Of a stretch of 64,000 nt of DNA, positions 1 to 8,365 are shown one piece after another (within the stretch, counting starts at the first letter, position 1; every line of letters starts with the position of its first letter). The stretch lies in the NCBI RefSeq assembly GCF_042655305.1, contig NZ_JBHSLR010000009.1; one strand, given 5' to 3'. The notes under the pieces are model-generated. The model was not told the DNA's origin, did not search any database, and saw nothing but the letters and a program-made list of their open reading frames with translations. The position numbers and the translations under genes were made by a program. The stretch is from Arcanobacterium_A bovis. GTDB lineage: Bacteria > Actinomycetota > Actinomycetes > Actinomycetales > Actinomycetaceae.

Positions 1-499
1 CGGCGTCGAAACCTCCCTCACGAGTTGCATCAATTGCGTCTTGATAGCGGCTTGGATCAACGATCACAGCTACGGAGGCGTGATTTTTTGCCGCCGCACG
101 AATCATCGTCGGGCCGCCAATATCGATTTGCTCAACGCATTCGGCAATCGAGGCACCGGAAGCCACCGTCTCTTGGAAAGGATAGAGATTTACGACAACC
201 AGATCGACAGGCTGGATTCCCAGCTCGACAAGCTGATCTTGGTGTGTTTGCAGGTCACGATTGGCGAGGATTCCACCATGAATCATCGGATGGAGAGTCT
301 TAACGCGCCCATCGAAGCACTCAGGAAAATTGGTGACGCTCGAAACTGGTGTAACGGGAAGACCAGCATCAGAAATCGTAGCCGCAGTAGAGCCAGTAGA
401 AATGATCTCGCACCCAGATTCCGCAAGCGCTTTTGCCAGTTCAACTATGCCATCTTTGTGGTAGACCGAAAGAATTGCACGTTTGAAAGGGATTTTCAT
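1..499 (-). CDS. purH: Bifunctional AICAR formyltransferase / IMP cyclohydrolase, N-terminal part (cut by window edge)
   Basis: About 166 residues of the N-terminal IMP cyclohydrolase (MGS-like) domain are present; the AICAR formyltransferase domain lies beyond base 1. PurH carries out the last two steps of IMP synthesis in the cytoplasm. Diagnostic stretches are ILSVYHKDG at the start, EIISTGSTA, DGRVKTLHP, VDLVVVNLYPF and IDIGGPTMIRAAAKNH, all classical PurH signatures. The ATG at 499 is the natural start because the conserved protein begins right there, although the ribosome site is weak. It is the last gene of a leftward run after the DUF6350 gene, 73 bases downstream. The identification is near certain; only the missing C-terminus is unseen. 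Confidence 0.96.
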   Translation of the reverse strand, partial: MKIPFKRAILSVYHKDGIVELAKALAESGCEIISTGSTAATISDAGLPVTPVSSVTNFPECFDGRVKTLHPMIHGGILANRDLQTHQDQLVELGIQPVDLVVVNLYPFQETVASGASIAECVEQIDIGGPTMIRAAAKNHASVAVIVDPSRYQDAIDATREGGFDA

Positions 500-572
500 G
501 AACCTGGCTCCTTGTTATTTCTGGTGGTCACAAGCACTTCTGGTAGTTCTGACCTCTCCAGTTTAGGAGCTA

Positions 573-2198
573 TTAAGAATCGGCGCTGGCCGTCTCAGGT
601 TTTGTATCAGCATTCGCGCGTTTTTCTTCCGAATCCTGAGACGCCGGAGTGGTGGGCGTGGTTTGTGCGTCCGGTTCATTAGTTGGTGCGGCTTTATTAG
701 TTGCTGCGTCCGGTTTACTTATGACGTCGGGCGTGGCGGGAACGCCCGGTTCGTCGCCGGCATCAGGTGTTGTGGCGACGACGTCAGGTGCTGTGGTGGC
801 GGCTTGTGACGATGCCGGCTCCGACTCCCCTGCCACCGGCTGCGCCGCAACCGGTTCCCCCTCAGATGGCGACGACTCCGCAACCGATGTATCCGGCGTC
901 GACCCAGTTGCCCCGGCGTCCGCCTCGCGTTTGCGCATCAACGTGACTTTGCCCAAAACACCACCCTTAGTGAGCGTTTTGAGCTGAGCGATCGTTGCTG
1001 GGTGTGCGATAACGGCACCCAACGCGAAAGGGAGCAAGGCAATTAAAAGCGAAAATGCCGCAACATTTGTTGACTGCGAGCCAACCACAGTCATCCGACC
1101 AGGGCCAATACTTCCCGCCGCTACGAGCGCGGAAAGCGAGCATATAAAGACGAAGAGTACACCGGCAATAACTGCATTCAGAGCAAAACGGCCTAGTGTG
1201 GAAGTTACGGGCTCGGCCTGCTGTGCCGATGCGCTATTGGTTGAGGCGTCGCTGGCAGAAGTGCCGCTCACGGATTCGTTACTAGCGGACTCCGCCGACT
1301 GTTCATTAATTAACCAGCCTAGGCGCATTGCCACTGCGCCTAGCACCACATACGCGAGGATCGGAAGGATAATAAGCCATGAATATCCGGTGGTATAACC
1401 CGGCAGAGCACCGAAAACAGGGATAGCCGGAAGCGGGCCAAGCGAGTTGCCGGTAATGGCAAAACTCGTGTCTACTCCTACGGAGAAACCGGCACCCAAT
1501 ATCCATGCGAGCGTCCATAGCAAATAAGCTGGCAGGTACATGAGTTGTACGAGTACCATGCTCGCAGTGCCAATAGCGTTCTGGAAATAGGAATCGTTGA
1601 TTTGGCGGACGTTACCAATCCCTGCAATAAAGGCAATGACAAATACTGTGACGGTTGCTAGAGCTGTGGCAATAAGCAATACCCGCAAGATTCGCCAAGC
1701 TCGGGTGAGATAGGGCCACCAGGGCAAATTCACCAGGAGTTCTTCACGCCCTGCCCATGTGGCCACCGCAGCAAAGCTGATCCCGCCGCCAATAATTGCG
1801 ATCCACCACGGTCCCTGAGCAGAGGAAATAAGACCGATGACGGCGATAGTGAGTGCGGTAAAACCGGCAGCGAAGGCCACGTCAGACCACGCAAAAATAC
1901 CAATTCGACGCATGGCAAAATATGCAGAAAAAACAATTATCGCAGTATATAGGCTCGGTATCAGCGAGAGCGTACCTTGGCCAACACTCAGATGCGCACC
2001 GAACGACGTGAGCCACCATTGGGTGCCAAATCGTGCAGCATCGCTCCAAGCAATATTACCCAGCAGAGGTGACGATGCAGTGATCGCATAGAAAAAGACT
2101 GCGCATAGCACTGCGCCAAGCCACGTGAAAACAAGTGGTTGATTCACGGCGCGAAACACTGGAAATACTGATCTGAGGTCAATTGTTTTTTCTTGCAT
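573..2198 (-). CDS. DUF6350 family polytopic membrane protein with long Pro/Ala/Thr-rich tail
   Basis: About 541 residues. Residues 1-430 hold roughly eight to ten hydrophobic helices separated by short loops. A variable hydrophilic insert (Ser/Ala-rich) sits near residue 310. From about residue 430 to the end the protein is a disordered tail of Pro, Ala, Thr, Glu and Asp. Actinobacterial membrane proteins of this type (DUF6350) have no established function, and as I recall they usually sit between sucD and purH. I start at the ATG at 2198 (MQEKTIDLRS); an ATG at 2225 is the alternative. The upstream extension of the open frame would run into uxaC and is not membrane-like. Downstream is purH. 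The family call is from topology and neighbourhood, so it is moderate; membrane location is clear. Confidence 0.75.
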   Translation of the reverse strand: MQEKTIDLRSVFPVFRAVNQPLVFTWLGAVLCAVFFYAITASSPLLGNIAWSDAARFGTQWWLTSFGAHLSVGQGTLSLIPSLYTAIIVFSAYFAMRRIGIFAWSDVAFAAGFTALTIAVIGLISSAQGPWWIAIIGGGISFAAVATWAGREELLVNLPWWPYLTRAWRILRVLLIATALATVTVFVIAFIAGIGNVRQINDSYFQNAIGTASMVLVQLMYLPAYLLWTLAWILGAGFSVGVDTSFAITGNSLGPLPAIPVFGALPGYTTGYSWLIILPILAYVVLGAVAMRLGWLINEQSAESASNESVSGTSASDASTNSASAQQAEPVTSTLGRFALNAVIAGVLFVFICSLSALVAAGSIGPGRMTVVGSQSTNVAAFSLLIALLPFALGAVIAHPATIAQLKTLTKGGVLGKVTLMRKREADAGATGSTPDTSVAESSPSEGEPVAAQPVAGESEPASSQAATTAPDVVATTPDAGDEPGVPATPDVISKPDAATNKAAPTNEPDAQTTPTTPASQDSEEKRANADTKPETASADS

Positions 2199-2322
2199 CA
2201 CTTTAATAGTTTCGCAAATGCGCATTTTTACGAAGAAGTGCCGGCGGCGTGTTGCTCTCAATACGCCGCCGGCACAGTTCGACTTAGCATCGGACGAGTG
2301 GCTACTAACTGCCCGAATCTGA

Positions 2323-3732
2323 TCAATCGATCTTGAAAACCTTTTTTGGCTGGTCCACAGTGAGCTGCTTGATCCAGTGTTCAGCAGCTGCCAAAGTGAG
2401 ACGACCCTGAGCCACATAACGTGCCAAGAACGAGGAATCTACCCGTCGAGACATATCGTGACGTGCAGGAATCGACAAGAATGCGCGAGTGTCGTCAATA
2501 AATCCAGAAGCCCGCGAGAACCCAGCAGTCTCGGTAGTCGCTGCACGGAATCTTCCTATCGCATCTGGCGCATCGATAAACCACCACGGTGCTCCGATAA
2601 ATACGCTCGGGTAGAAACCAGCAAGCGGTGCAATTTCACGTGAGTACACTGTCTCATCAAGCGTAAAGAGCACCACGTGCAAATCGCGATTGCTTCCATA
2701 CTTATCGAGCATCGGACGCAAAGCCTTTGTGAACTCAGTAGCCACCGGAATATCATGCCCAGTATCGGCTCCAAAATTCGCGAAAGATTCGGTGTGATGA
2801 TTGCGGAAAACTCCTGGGTGGATCGTCATGACCAACCCATCATCAACGCTCATACCGGCGAAACGCAGCAGCATTGCTCCTTCAAACGCATCTGCTTCGC
2901 TAGGGTTCAAACTACCATTCACAGCTTTGCGATACAGCAGCTCAAGCTCTGCATCATCGAGATCAACTGTAAGCGGATGCGCAACACCAAAATCTGCAGA
3001 AACAGCACCGTGTTCGATAAATCGTGCCCGTGAAGCGCGCAAAGCTTCCAGATACCCTTTCACGCTGTCTACTGGGACATTCACCGATGCCGTCAGTGCT
3101 TCTACCCGCGCTCTAAATTCAGGTTTGCGCGCATTAACATAAGCATCTGGCCGCCAGGTAGGAACCACGCGCCCGGAAAAGCTCGGATCTTTTGCCAAAG
3201 CCGCATGATGCTCCAAAGTATCGAGTGGATCATCGGTAGTCGCCAAAAAAGAAATCGGGAACGAATCGAATAATGCACGCGGGCGAAACTCGGGCTGAGC
3301 CAATTTCGCTTGGATTACATCAAAGATCTCATCCGCTGTCTCTTCACTGGGCTCACAGTCAATCCCAAACAGCGTCACAAGCTCATGAGTGAGCCAATAT
3401 CCAGAGGAAGTTCCGTCAAAGAGCCGCCAATTCCGGCAGAAAATCCGCCAAGCAGCCCGTGGATCAACTGGATCAGATTTCCCCACACCTAACTCATGCA
3501 AATCAACTCCGGCCGAATTGAGCAGCCGAAATACGTAATGGTCATAAGTTAAGAAGAGATTCGCAGCATCAGAAAAAGGCTCATTGTCAAGCAAAAGTCG
3601 CGGATCAACGTGCCCATGCGGCGAGATAATCGGTTCATCAGCCACGCTCGCGTACAAGTCGCGTGCAATATCACGAACATGTGGTTCAACCGGAAATAGC
3701 CGATCAGGATCTAGAGTCAATGGCGTTTTCAC
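2323..3732 (-). CDS. uxaC: Glucuronate isomerase (uronate isomerase)
   Basis: Converts D-glucuronate to D-fructuronate (or galacturonate to tagaturonate), the entry step of hexuronate breakdown. The 469-residue protein has the amidohydrolase-fold metal pair in SPHGHVDP (His39, His41), plus conserved stretches MTIHPGVFRNH, GADTGHDIPV, APWWFIDAPD and the IPARHD segment near the C-terminus. Length matches the family (about 470). The GTG at 3732 is chosen because GGAGAGG precedes it at good spacing and the conserved N-terminus begins there; a longer frame would add 20 unconserved residues. It is the last gene of the leftward operon uxuB-uxuA-eda-kdgK-uxaC, 16 bases behind kdgK. The cluster has UxuA and UxuB but no galacturonate-branch enzymes, so glucuronate is the likelier substrate. 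Confidence 0.95.
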   Translation of the reverse strand: MKTPLTLDPDRLFPVEPHVRDIARDLYASVADEPIISPHGHVDPRLLLDNEPFSDAANLFLTYDHYVFRLLNSAGVDLHELGVGKSDPVDPRAAWRIFCRNWRLFDGTSSGYWLTHELVTLFGIDCEPSEETADEIFDVIQAKLAQPEFRPRALFDSFPISFLATTDDPLDTLEHHAALAKDPSFSGRVVPTWRPDAYVNARKPEFRARVEALTASVNVPVDSVKGYLEALRASRARFIEHGAVSADFGVAHPLTVDLDDAELELLYRKAVNGSLNPSEADAFEGAMLLRFAGMSVDDGLVMTIHPGVFRNHHTESFANFGADTGHDIPVATEFTKALRPMLDKYGSNRDLHVVLFTLDETVYSREIAPLAGFYPSVFIGAPWWFIDAPDAIGRFRAATTETAGFSRASGFIDDTRAFLSIPARHDMSRRVDSSFLARYVAQGRLTLAAAEHWIKQLTVDQPKKVFKID

Positions 3733-3748
3733 AGTACCTCTCCTGCCT

Positions 3749-4852
3749 CTATCGCTGCACGCGAGCGCTGCCGCCGCCCACAAGCCGTTCAACTTCTGGC
3801 AAAGACGCCATGGACGTATCGCCAGGTGTGGTCATTGCCAAAGCTCCATGTGCAGCTCCATACTCTACAGCCTTAGCTACCTCGCCAAATTCCATCAGCC
3901 CGTAAATCAAACCGGATGCGAAAGAATCGCCACCGCCCACGCGATCTAAAATCTCTAGCTCGTCGCGCTGCGTAGCCTGAGCAAATCCCTGCTCACGCTC
4001 CCACGCAATCGCTCCCCAATCATTGACTGTGGCGGTGCGAACCTGTCGCATCGTCGTCGCCACTACCTGGAAATTTGGATACTCAGCAGCTGCTGTCTCA
4101 ATCATTTTCTTGAAGGACTCAACCTCTAGATTATCTAGATTCTCATTCGCGCCTTCTACGGTGAATCCCAGTGAGGCGGTGAAGTCCTCCTCATTGCCGA
4201 TCATCACGTCAACGTATTGCGCCAGCTCACGGTTCACTTCTTGGCATTTTTCCTGCCCACCAATGGACTTCCACAGTGAGGGGCGATAGTTGAGATCGTA
4301 CGAAACCACCGTTCCATACTTCTTCGCAGTTGCCATCGCCTTTTTCGCCACATCAGCAGCGCTTTCAGACAACGCAGTGAAAATGCCGCCTGTGTGGAAC
4401 CAACGCACGCCGAGCTCACCGAAGAGGTATTCCCAGTCCACGTCGTCCGCCTGCATTTGGGAAACGGCGGTATTGCCACGGTCGTTATTTCCTACTGCCC
4501 CGCGTAGCCCGAATCCTCGTTCAGTGAAGTTCAGGCCGTTACGAACGGTGCGCCCAACGCCGTCGGACTCCACCCACTTGATGAATGACGTGTCCACGCC
4601 ACCTTGCAAAATACAATCCTCAACAAGTTTGCCAATTTCGTCCGCTACCAGAGCGGTGACGACGCCGGCTCGCTTCCCGAAGCAACGACGCATTCCACGT
4701 GCCACGTTGTATTCGCCGCCTCCTTCAGAGGCTTTGAAAGAACGCGCTGTACGGATACGTCCTTCGCCTGGATCAAGACGCAACATCACCTCACCCAAAG
4801 AGACGATGTCGTAGCGGCATTCTTGTGCTGGCCGAAGTTGCAAAGCGCTCAT
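3749..4852 (-). CDS. kdgK: 2-keto-3-deoxygluconate kinase (PfkB/ribokinase family)
   Basis: Phosphorylates 2-keto-3-deoxygluconate with ATP to KDPG, the substrate of the neighbouring aldolase. The 367 residues follow the PfkB plan: an N-terminal substrate-binding part with SEGGGEYNVARG, a central region VVSYDLNYRPSLW, and the catalytic anion-hole motif GGGDSFASGL with base Asp309. It is longer than E. coli KdgK (about 310) because of inserts in the middle. The start ATG overlaps the eda stop by four bases (ATGA), indicating translational coupling. The sugar specificity comes from context between eda and uxaC; sequence alone shows a PfkB sugar-acid kinase. Confidence 0.9.
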   Translation of the reverse strand: MSALQLRPAQECRYDIVSLGEVMLRLDPGEGRIRTARSFKASEGGGEYNVARGMRRCFGKRAGVVTALVADEIGKLVEDCILQGGVDTSFIKWVESDGVGRTVRNGLNFTERGFGLRGAVGNNDRGNTAVSQMQADDVDWEYLFGELGVRWFHTGGIFTALSESAADVAKKAMATAKKYGTVVSYDLNYRPSLWKSIGGQEKCQEVNRELAQYVDVMIGNEEDFTASLGFTVEGANENLDNLEVESFKKMIETAAAEYPNFQVVATTMRQVRTATVNDWGAIAWEREQGFAQATQRDELEILDRVGGGDSFASGLIYGLMEFGEVAKAVEYGAAHGALAMTTPGDTSMASLPEVERLVGGGSARVQR

Positions 4853-5490
4853 GACCGCACCTCCGCAACAATCTCCATCGCCTCGGCCGAAAGGCGGGTG
4901 ATCTCATCAAATCGGCCTTCGGCAACCATCTGACGCGTAACCATCCAGGACCCGCCAACTGATGCAATCACATCGGTGGCTAACCACTCGCGAATATTAT
5001 TGGGACCGATTCCACCCGTCGGCATGAACTTCAACTGCGGAAATGGAGCTGCCATCGCTTTAACCAATGGCAAACCTCCCAAAGGAACAGCCGGGAAAAA
5101 TTTCATAACGTCAAGGTCGAACGCCAAGGCTGCCATGATGTCAGTGGGATTAGCGATGCCGGGTAAGAATGCCACCTCCCGCTCGCTCGCAACTCGCGCT
5201 ACGTCGGCAGAAAAGCCCGGCGAGACCAAGAATTGCGCACCGGCATCAATCGCACGATTGGCCTGCTCAGGAGTCATCACCGTACCTGCACCAACAGTGA
5301 TTCCCTCCACTTGCGCCATCTGCGCAATTGCTTGCGCAGCTACTGGCGTGCGAAAGGTGACCTCAGCCGATGTGATACCGCCTGCCACCAGCGCTTTCGC
5401 GGTAGGGAGCGCATCTTCTTCTCGATCCAACACCACTACCGGCACAATCGGATTCTTTTCCAAGAACGGACGAGCAGATGGGATAGCCAT
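4849..5490 (-). CDS. eda: KDPG aldolase (2-keto-3-deoxy-6-phosphogluconate aldolase)
   Basis: Class I aldolase splitting KDPG into pyruvate and glyceraldehyde 3-phosphate, the last step of the uronate route. The 213-residue protein is a short TIM barrel with the general-base glutamate in SAEVTFRTP (Glu43), GAGTV at the phosphate/carboxylate site, LVSPGF, and the Schiff-base lysine in MKFFPAVPLGG (Lys130), then PTGGI. I start at ATG 5490, which follows AGGAAAG; the longer frame begins with TTG and adds a lysine run (part of the ribosome site) that is unlikely to be translated. It lies 29 bases after uxuA and overlaps kdgK by four bases. Confidence 0.95.
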   Translation of the reverse strand: MAIPSARPFLEKNPIVPVVVLDREEDALPTAKALVAGGITSAEVTFRTPVAAQAIAQMAQVEGITVGAGTVMTPEQANRAIDAGAQFLVSPGFSADVARVASEREVAFLPGIANPTDIMAALAFDLDVMKFFPAVPLGGLPLVKAMAAPFPQLKFMPTGGIGPNNIREWLATDVIASVGGSWMVTRQMVAEGRFDEITRLSAEAMEIVAEVRS

Positions 5491-5519
5491 TTTCTTCTTC
5501 TTTCCTAGTTGCAAATTAC

Positions 5520-6599
5520 CTAGTTACGAGTCTTCATCTTGTGAATTGATTCCCACAAGCCGTTCAAATACACGGCGCCGAGGGCACGATCGTAGAGCGG
5601 ATAGCCCGGGCGTCCAGTTTCGCCCCAAATCATACGGCCGTGATCTGGACGGATATGCACATCGGGATTGGTGTCGTAGATAGCTTCCATAATCGCGAAC
5701 ATATCCAGATCTCCGGTAGACGACGGGTGCGGAGCCTCGTGGAATTTCTTCGGCCCTAAGTACTTCACGTTGCGCACGTGAGCGGCATTCATCAAGCCAC
5801 GCTCACCAAATTCACGGAAAATAGCTGGCACATCATTATCTGGGTTCGAACCGAGCGATCCAGAGCAGATGCAGAAACCGTTGTACTGCGAATCGTAAAG
5901 ATTTGCGATCTTATCCATATCGTCGCGGTTGCGATAAATACGGGGCAAACCAAAGAGATCCCAGGCTGGATCATCAGGATGGCAAGCCATCTTGATTCCG
6001 ACCTTCTCCGCCGTCGGAATAATGCCTTCAAGGAAGTAACGGTAGTTATCACGCATCTTGTTGTGATCGACGTCTTCGTACAGACGCATCACTTCATCGA
6101 GGCGCTCCAAACGCTCTGGCTCCCAACCTGGCAACGTGAGTCCGCCCGATTCTTTCGCCGTAATCTCAACGATATCGCGCGGGGTCATGCCCTCGATCTG
6201 TGCGTGATCGTAGTAAAGACAATTCGAGCCATCGTCAGTGACGTGCGCAAGCTCGGTGCGCAGCCAGTCGAATACCGGCATAAAGTTGTAAACCACAACT
6301 TTCACGCCAAACTTCGCAAGATTCTCAAGGCTCTTGTTGTAGTTTTCGATGTACTCATCGCGCGTGCTCAGACCGAGCTTGATGTCCTCATGCACATTGA
6401 CCGATTCGATCACTTCACACTCGAGACCAGCATCGTTGACTCCACCTATGAGCTCACCGATTTCAGCTTCTTCCCAAACTTCACCCGCTTGTTTACCAGA
6501 GAGCACACCCATAATTCCGGTCATTTCTGGAATCTGCTTGATGTACTGCAATGGGATTGGATCGTATCCTTCGCCGTACCAGCGGAATGTCATTTTCAT
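5520..6599 (-). CDS. uxuA: Mannonate dehydratase
   Basis: Dehydrates D-mannonate to 2-keto-3-deoxygluconate. The 359 residues show the UxuA opening MTFRWYGEGYDPIPLQYIKQ with MGVLSG close behind, the ESVNVHEDIK region, KVVVYNFMPVFDW, MACHPDDPAWDLFGLPR, the metal-site CSGSLGSN and HVRNVK, and the C-terminal IRPDHGRMIWGE. Cys, His and Asp ligands for the catalytic Mn/Fe are therefore in place. Length agrees with the shorter Gram-positive type rather than the 394-residue E. coli enzyme. The ATG overlaps the uxuB stop by four bases, so the two are co-translated. Confidence 0.96.
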   Translation of the reverse strand: MKMTFRWYGEGYDPIPLQYIKQIPEMTGIMGVLSGKQAGEVWEEAEIGELIGGVNDAGLECEVIESVNVHEDIKLGLSTRDEYIENYNKSLENLAKFGVKVVVYNFMPVFDWLRTELAHVTDDGSNCLYYDHAQIEGMTPRDIVEITAKESGGLTLPGWEPERLERLDEVMRLYEDVDHNKMRDNYRYFLEGIIPTAEKVGIKMACHPDDPAWDLFGLPRIYRNRDDMDKIANLYDSQYNGFCICSGSLGSNPDNDVPAIFREFGERGLMNAAHVRNVKYLGPKKFHEAPHPSSTGDLDMFAIMEAIYDTNPDVHIRPDHGRMIWGETGRPGYPLYDRALGAVYLNGLWESIHKMKTRN

Positions 6600-8185
6600 T
6601 TGGTGTTCATCTCCTTGTCGAGCGTAGCGCGCACCGCGCCAGAGGCTGAAATCAGTTCGGCGAAGAGCTTCTCCACCTTAGTTGCGAGTGGTGTGCTATA
6701 TAAATCAACACCAAAGATTTGTTTATTCGAAAGAATAGGCTCAAGAGCTGCATGAACGTCAGTTTCTTCGCCCAAGCGGATATGTGCTACATGCGCTTGC
6801 AACTCCTCAAGCAAAGGATCTGGCGAAAGCGTAAGTTCCTCGCCGTCGTCGGCAATTCCAAGCAGGTACCGACACCACAGGGCAAAGACGAGCGGCATCG
6901 CATGTAGCGAGTCCAAATCCAAGTCGCGCTCGATGTACTTCTTGATTGTTTCACCAAAGCGAATCGGAATCTTCTGGGAAGTATCCATCGCGATACGCGC
7001 TGGATCATCTGGCAGATAGCGGTTCGGGAAGCGCACTTCGAGCACTTCGCGCAGGAAGTCTTCCGGTTTCACGATACCGGGATCGACGACGACGGGCAGG
7101 CCTTCGTTCCAGCCCAGCTGGTGGACGAGCGCCGCGAGAGCCTCATCGCGCATTTCCGAATCAATGGTTGGGAAGCGAAGCAAACATCCCGCTACTGCCA
7201 AAGCCGTGTGCAGCGGATTTAGGCAGGTAGTTACCTTCATATTCTCGAAGTCATCGCAGACTTTTCGGTCCACGATACTCACACCGAATTCCTCGAACGG
7301 CGGGCGCTCACCAGCGAATTTATCTTCGATAATGAGGTATTCAGTAGGTTCAGCATTAACGAAACCTGCATAGGGCGCACGAGCTGGGATTTCCACCGCC
7401 ATGTCTGTGAACCCCATCTGGGCCAGTTCAGCCGAGATCGACTCATTCGGACGCGGAGTGATCTTATCGATCACTGAAATTGGGAACGCCACCTTCGTCT
7501 CGTCCTCAAGCCAAGTGAGGAATTGCTTTGGCACTGAACCGGCTTGTTCCCATCCACGGGCGATGGTCAGAACCGATTCACGCAATTTATCGCCATTGTG
7601 CGAGAAATTGTCGGTGGAGAGCAAGGTAATTGGTGCACCACCAGCATTAAAGCGATGCCACAGCAGTCCGGCAACCAAAGCCATGGTGTGCGCATGGTAT
7701 CCAGCTGGATCGGATGCGATCTCTTCTTCAACTGCTGCCTGTAACTGACCTTGTGCATCGTGAATCGCATAGCCTTTTTCGGTGATAGTAAAGCTCATCA
7801 GCGATACCGAGTCACGCTTCATGATCTCAACTAAGCGCTCGAAATCCTCATGACGGCGTGTAGCCAAACCTTCGCTCATGCCTGCGATAACTTTAATATC
7901 GCGTTCACCATCAGGATTGAGTGTAACGCCCAAGGTCATTAGGTCATGCTTGGCGAGTTGCACATCGAGCTCAACCGGATCCATAGGAATGACGGCGGTT
8001 ACTGGCCAGTGATGACCTGCCGCAATCAGATCGTGGGCAATCCGCGCAATGAAAATACGGAAAATATTTCCCGGACCAATGTGAATCCACCGCGGCGTTT
8101 CTTTCCCTTTTGCCTGCATCTGCGCCACATCAAACTGTGGTGCGAGCTGGTCCAAGGAATCAAGATTTTCTAAATTGAGTTGCAT
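6596..8185 (-). CDS. uxuB: Fructuronate reductase / mannonate oxidoreductase (mannitol dehydrogenase family)
   Basis: Reduces D-fructuronate to D-mannonate with NADH. This 529-residue long-chain polyol dehydrogenase has the N-terminal nucleotide-binding part (WIHIGPGNIFRIF), a middle segment LLSTDNFSHNG with a core motif of the family, and the catalytic Lys-Asn-His region in KVTTCLNPLHTALA. The family also contains mannitol and arabinitol dehydrogenases; the fructuronate assignment rests on the gene order with uxuA, eda, kdgK and uxaC. It is first in the operon. Upstream is a promoter overlapped by the GTTGCC operator described separately, so induction by loss of a repressor is likely. Confidence 0.9.
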   Translation of the reverse strand: MQLNLENLDSLDQLAPQFDVAQMQAKGKETPRWIHIGPGNIFRIFIARIAHDLIAAGHHWPVTAVIPMDPVELDVQLAKHDLMTLGVTLNPDGERDIKVIAGMSEGLATRRHEDFERLVEIMKRDSVSLMSFTITEKGYAIHDAQGQLQAAVEEEIASDPAGYHAHTMALVAGLLWHRFNAGGAPITLLSTDNFSHNGDKLRESVLTIARGWEQAGSVPKQFLTWLEDETKVAFPISVIDKITPRPNESISAELAQMGFTDMAVEIPARAPYAGFVNAEPTEYLIIEDKFAGERPPFEEFGVSIVDRKVCDDFENMKVTTCLNPLHTALAVAGCLLRFPTIDSEMRDEALAALVHQLGWNEGLPVVVDPGIVKPEDFLREVLEVRFPNRYLPDDPARIAMDTSQKIPIRFGETIKKYIERDLDLDSLHAMPLVFALWCRYLLGIADDGEELTLSPDPLLEELQAHVAHIRLGEETDVHAALEPILSNKQIFGVDLYSTPLATKVEKLFAELISASGAVRATLDKEMNTK

Positions 8186-8266
8186 CTTTCCTCGATTGCG
8201 ATTTTGATTCGAAGATTGAGCATTTTCTTGCGCCCTCGCCTTCAGAAAATACCAACAACCTTGTCT

Positions 8267-8330
8267 GTTACCTAAATTCTAATGCTGGCAACTCAAGCTT
8301 CCGTTTAGTTGCCTAAAGTTGCCAACATTA
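8267..8330 (-). promoter_or_regulatory. GTTGCC operator cluster of the uxu operon
   Basis: A near-perfect 14-bp inverted repeat, TAATGCTGGCAACT (8280-8293) and AGTTGCCAACATTA (8317-8330), flanks a third half-site AGTTGCC at 8307-8313. A weaker copy, GTTACCTAAA at 8267, repeats GTTGCCTAAA at 8308 after 41 bases (about four helical turns). The right arm touches the predicted -10 box, which fits a repressor site. The same GTTGCC word is clustered upstream of the GPH symporter gene. Confidence 0.7.
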
Positions 8331-8357
8331 GATATTTATTGCCCTTTACCAGATCAA
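8329..8357 (-). promoter_or_regulatory. Predicted promoter of uxuBA-eda-kdgK-uxaC
   Basis: Reading leftward, TTGATC (8357-8352), a 17-base spacer and TATCTA (8334-8329) form a sigma-70-like promoter. Transcription would begin inside the operator repeat and leave a leader of about 135 bases before uxuB. Confidence 0.45.
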
Positions 8358-8365
8358 ACACGAAA

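Noticed and set aside
2199..2417. Longer start for the DUF6350 protein
   Set aside because: The extra 73 residues overlap uxaC, are not hydrophobic and have no ribosome site.
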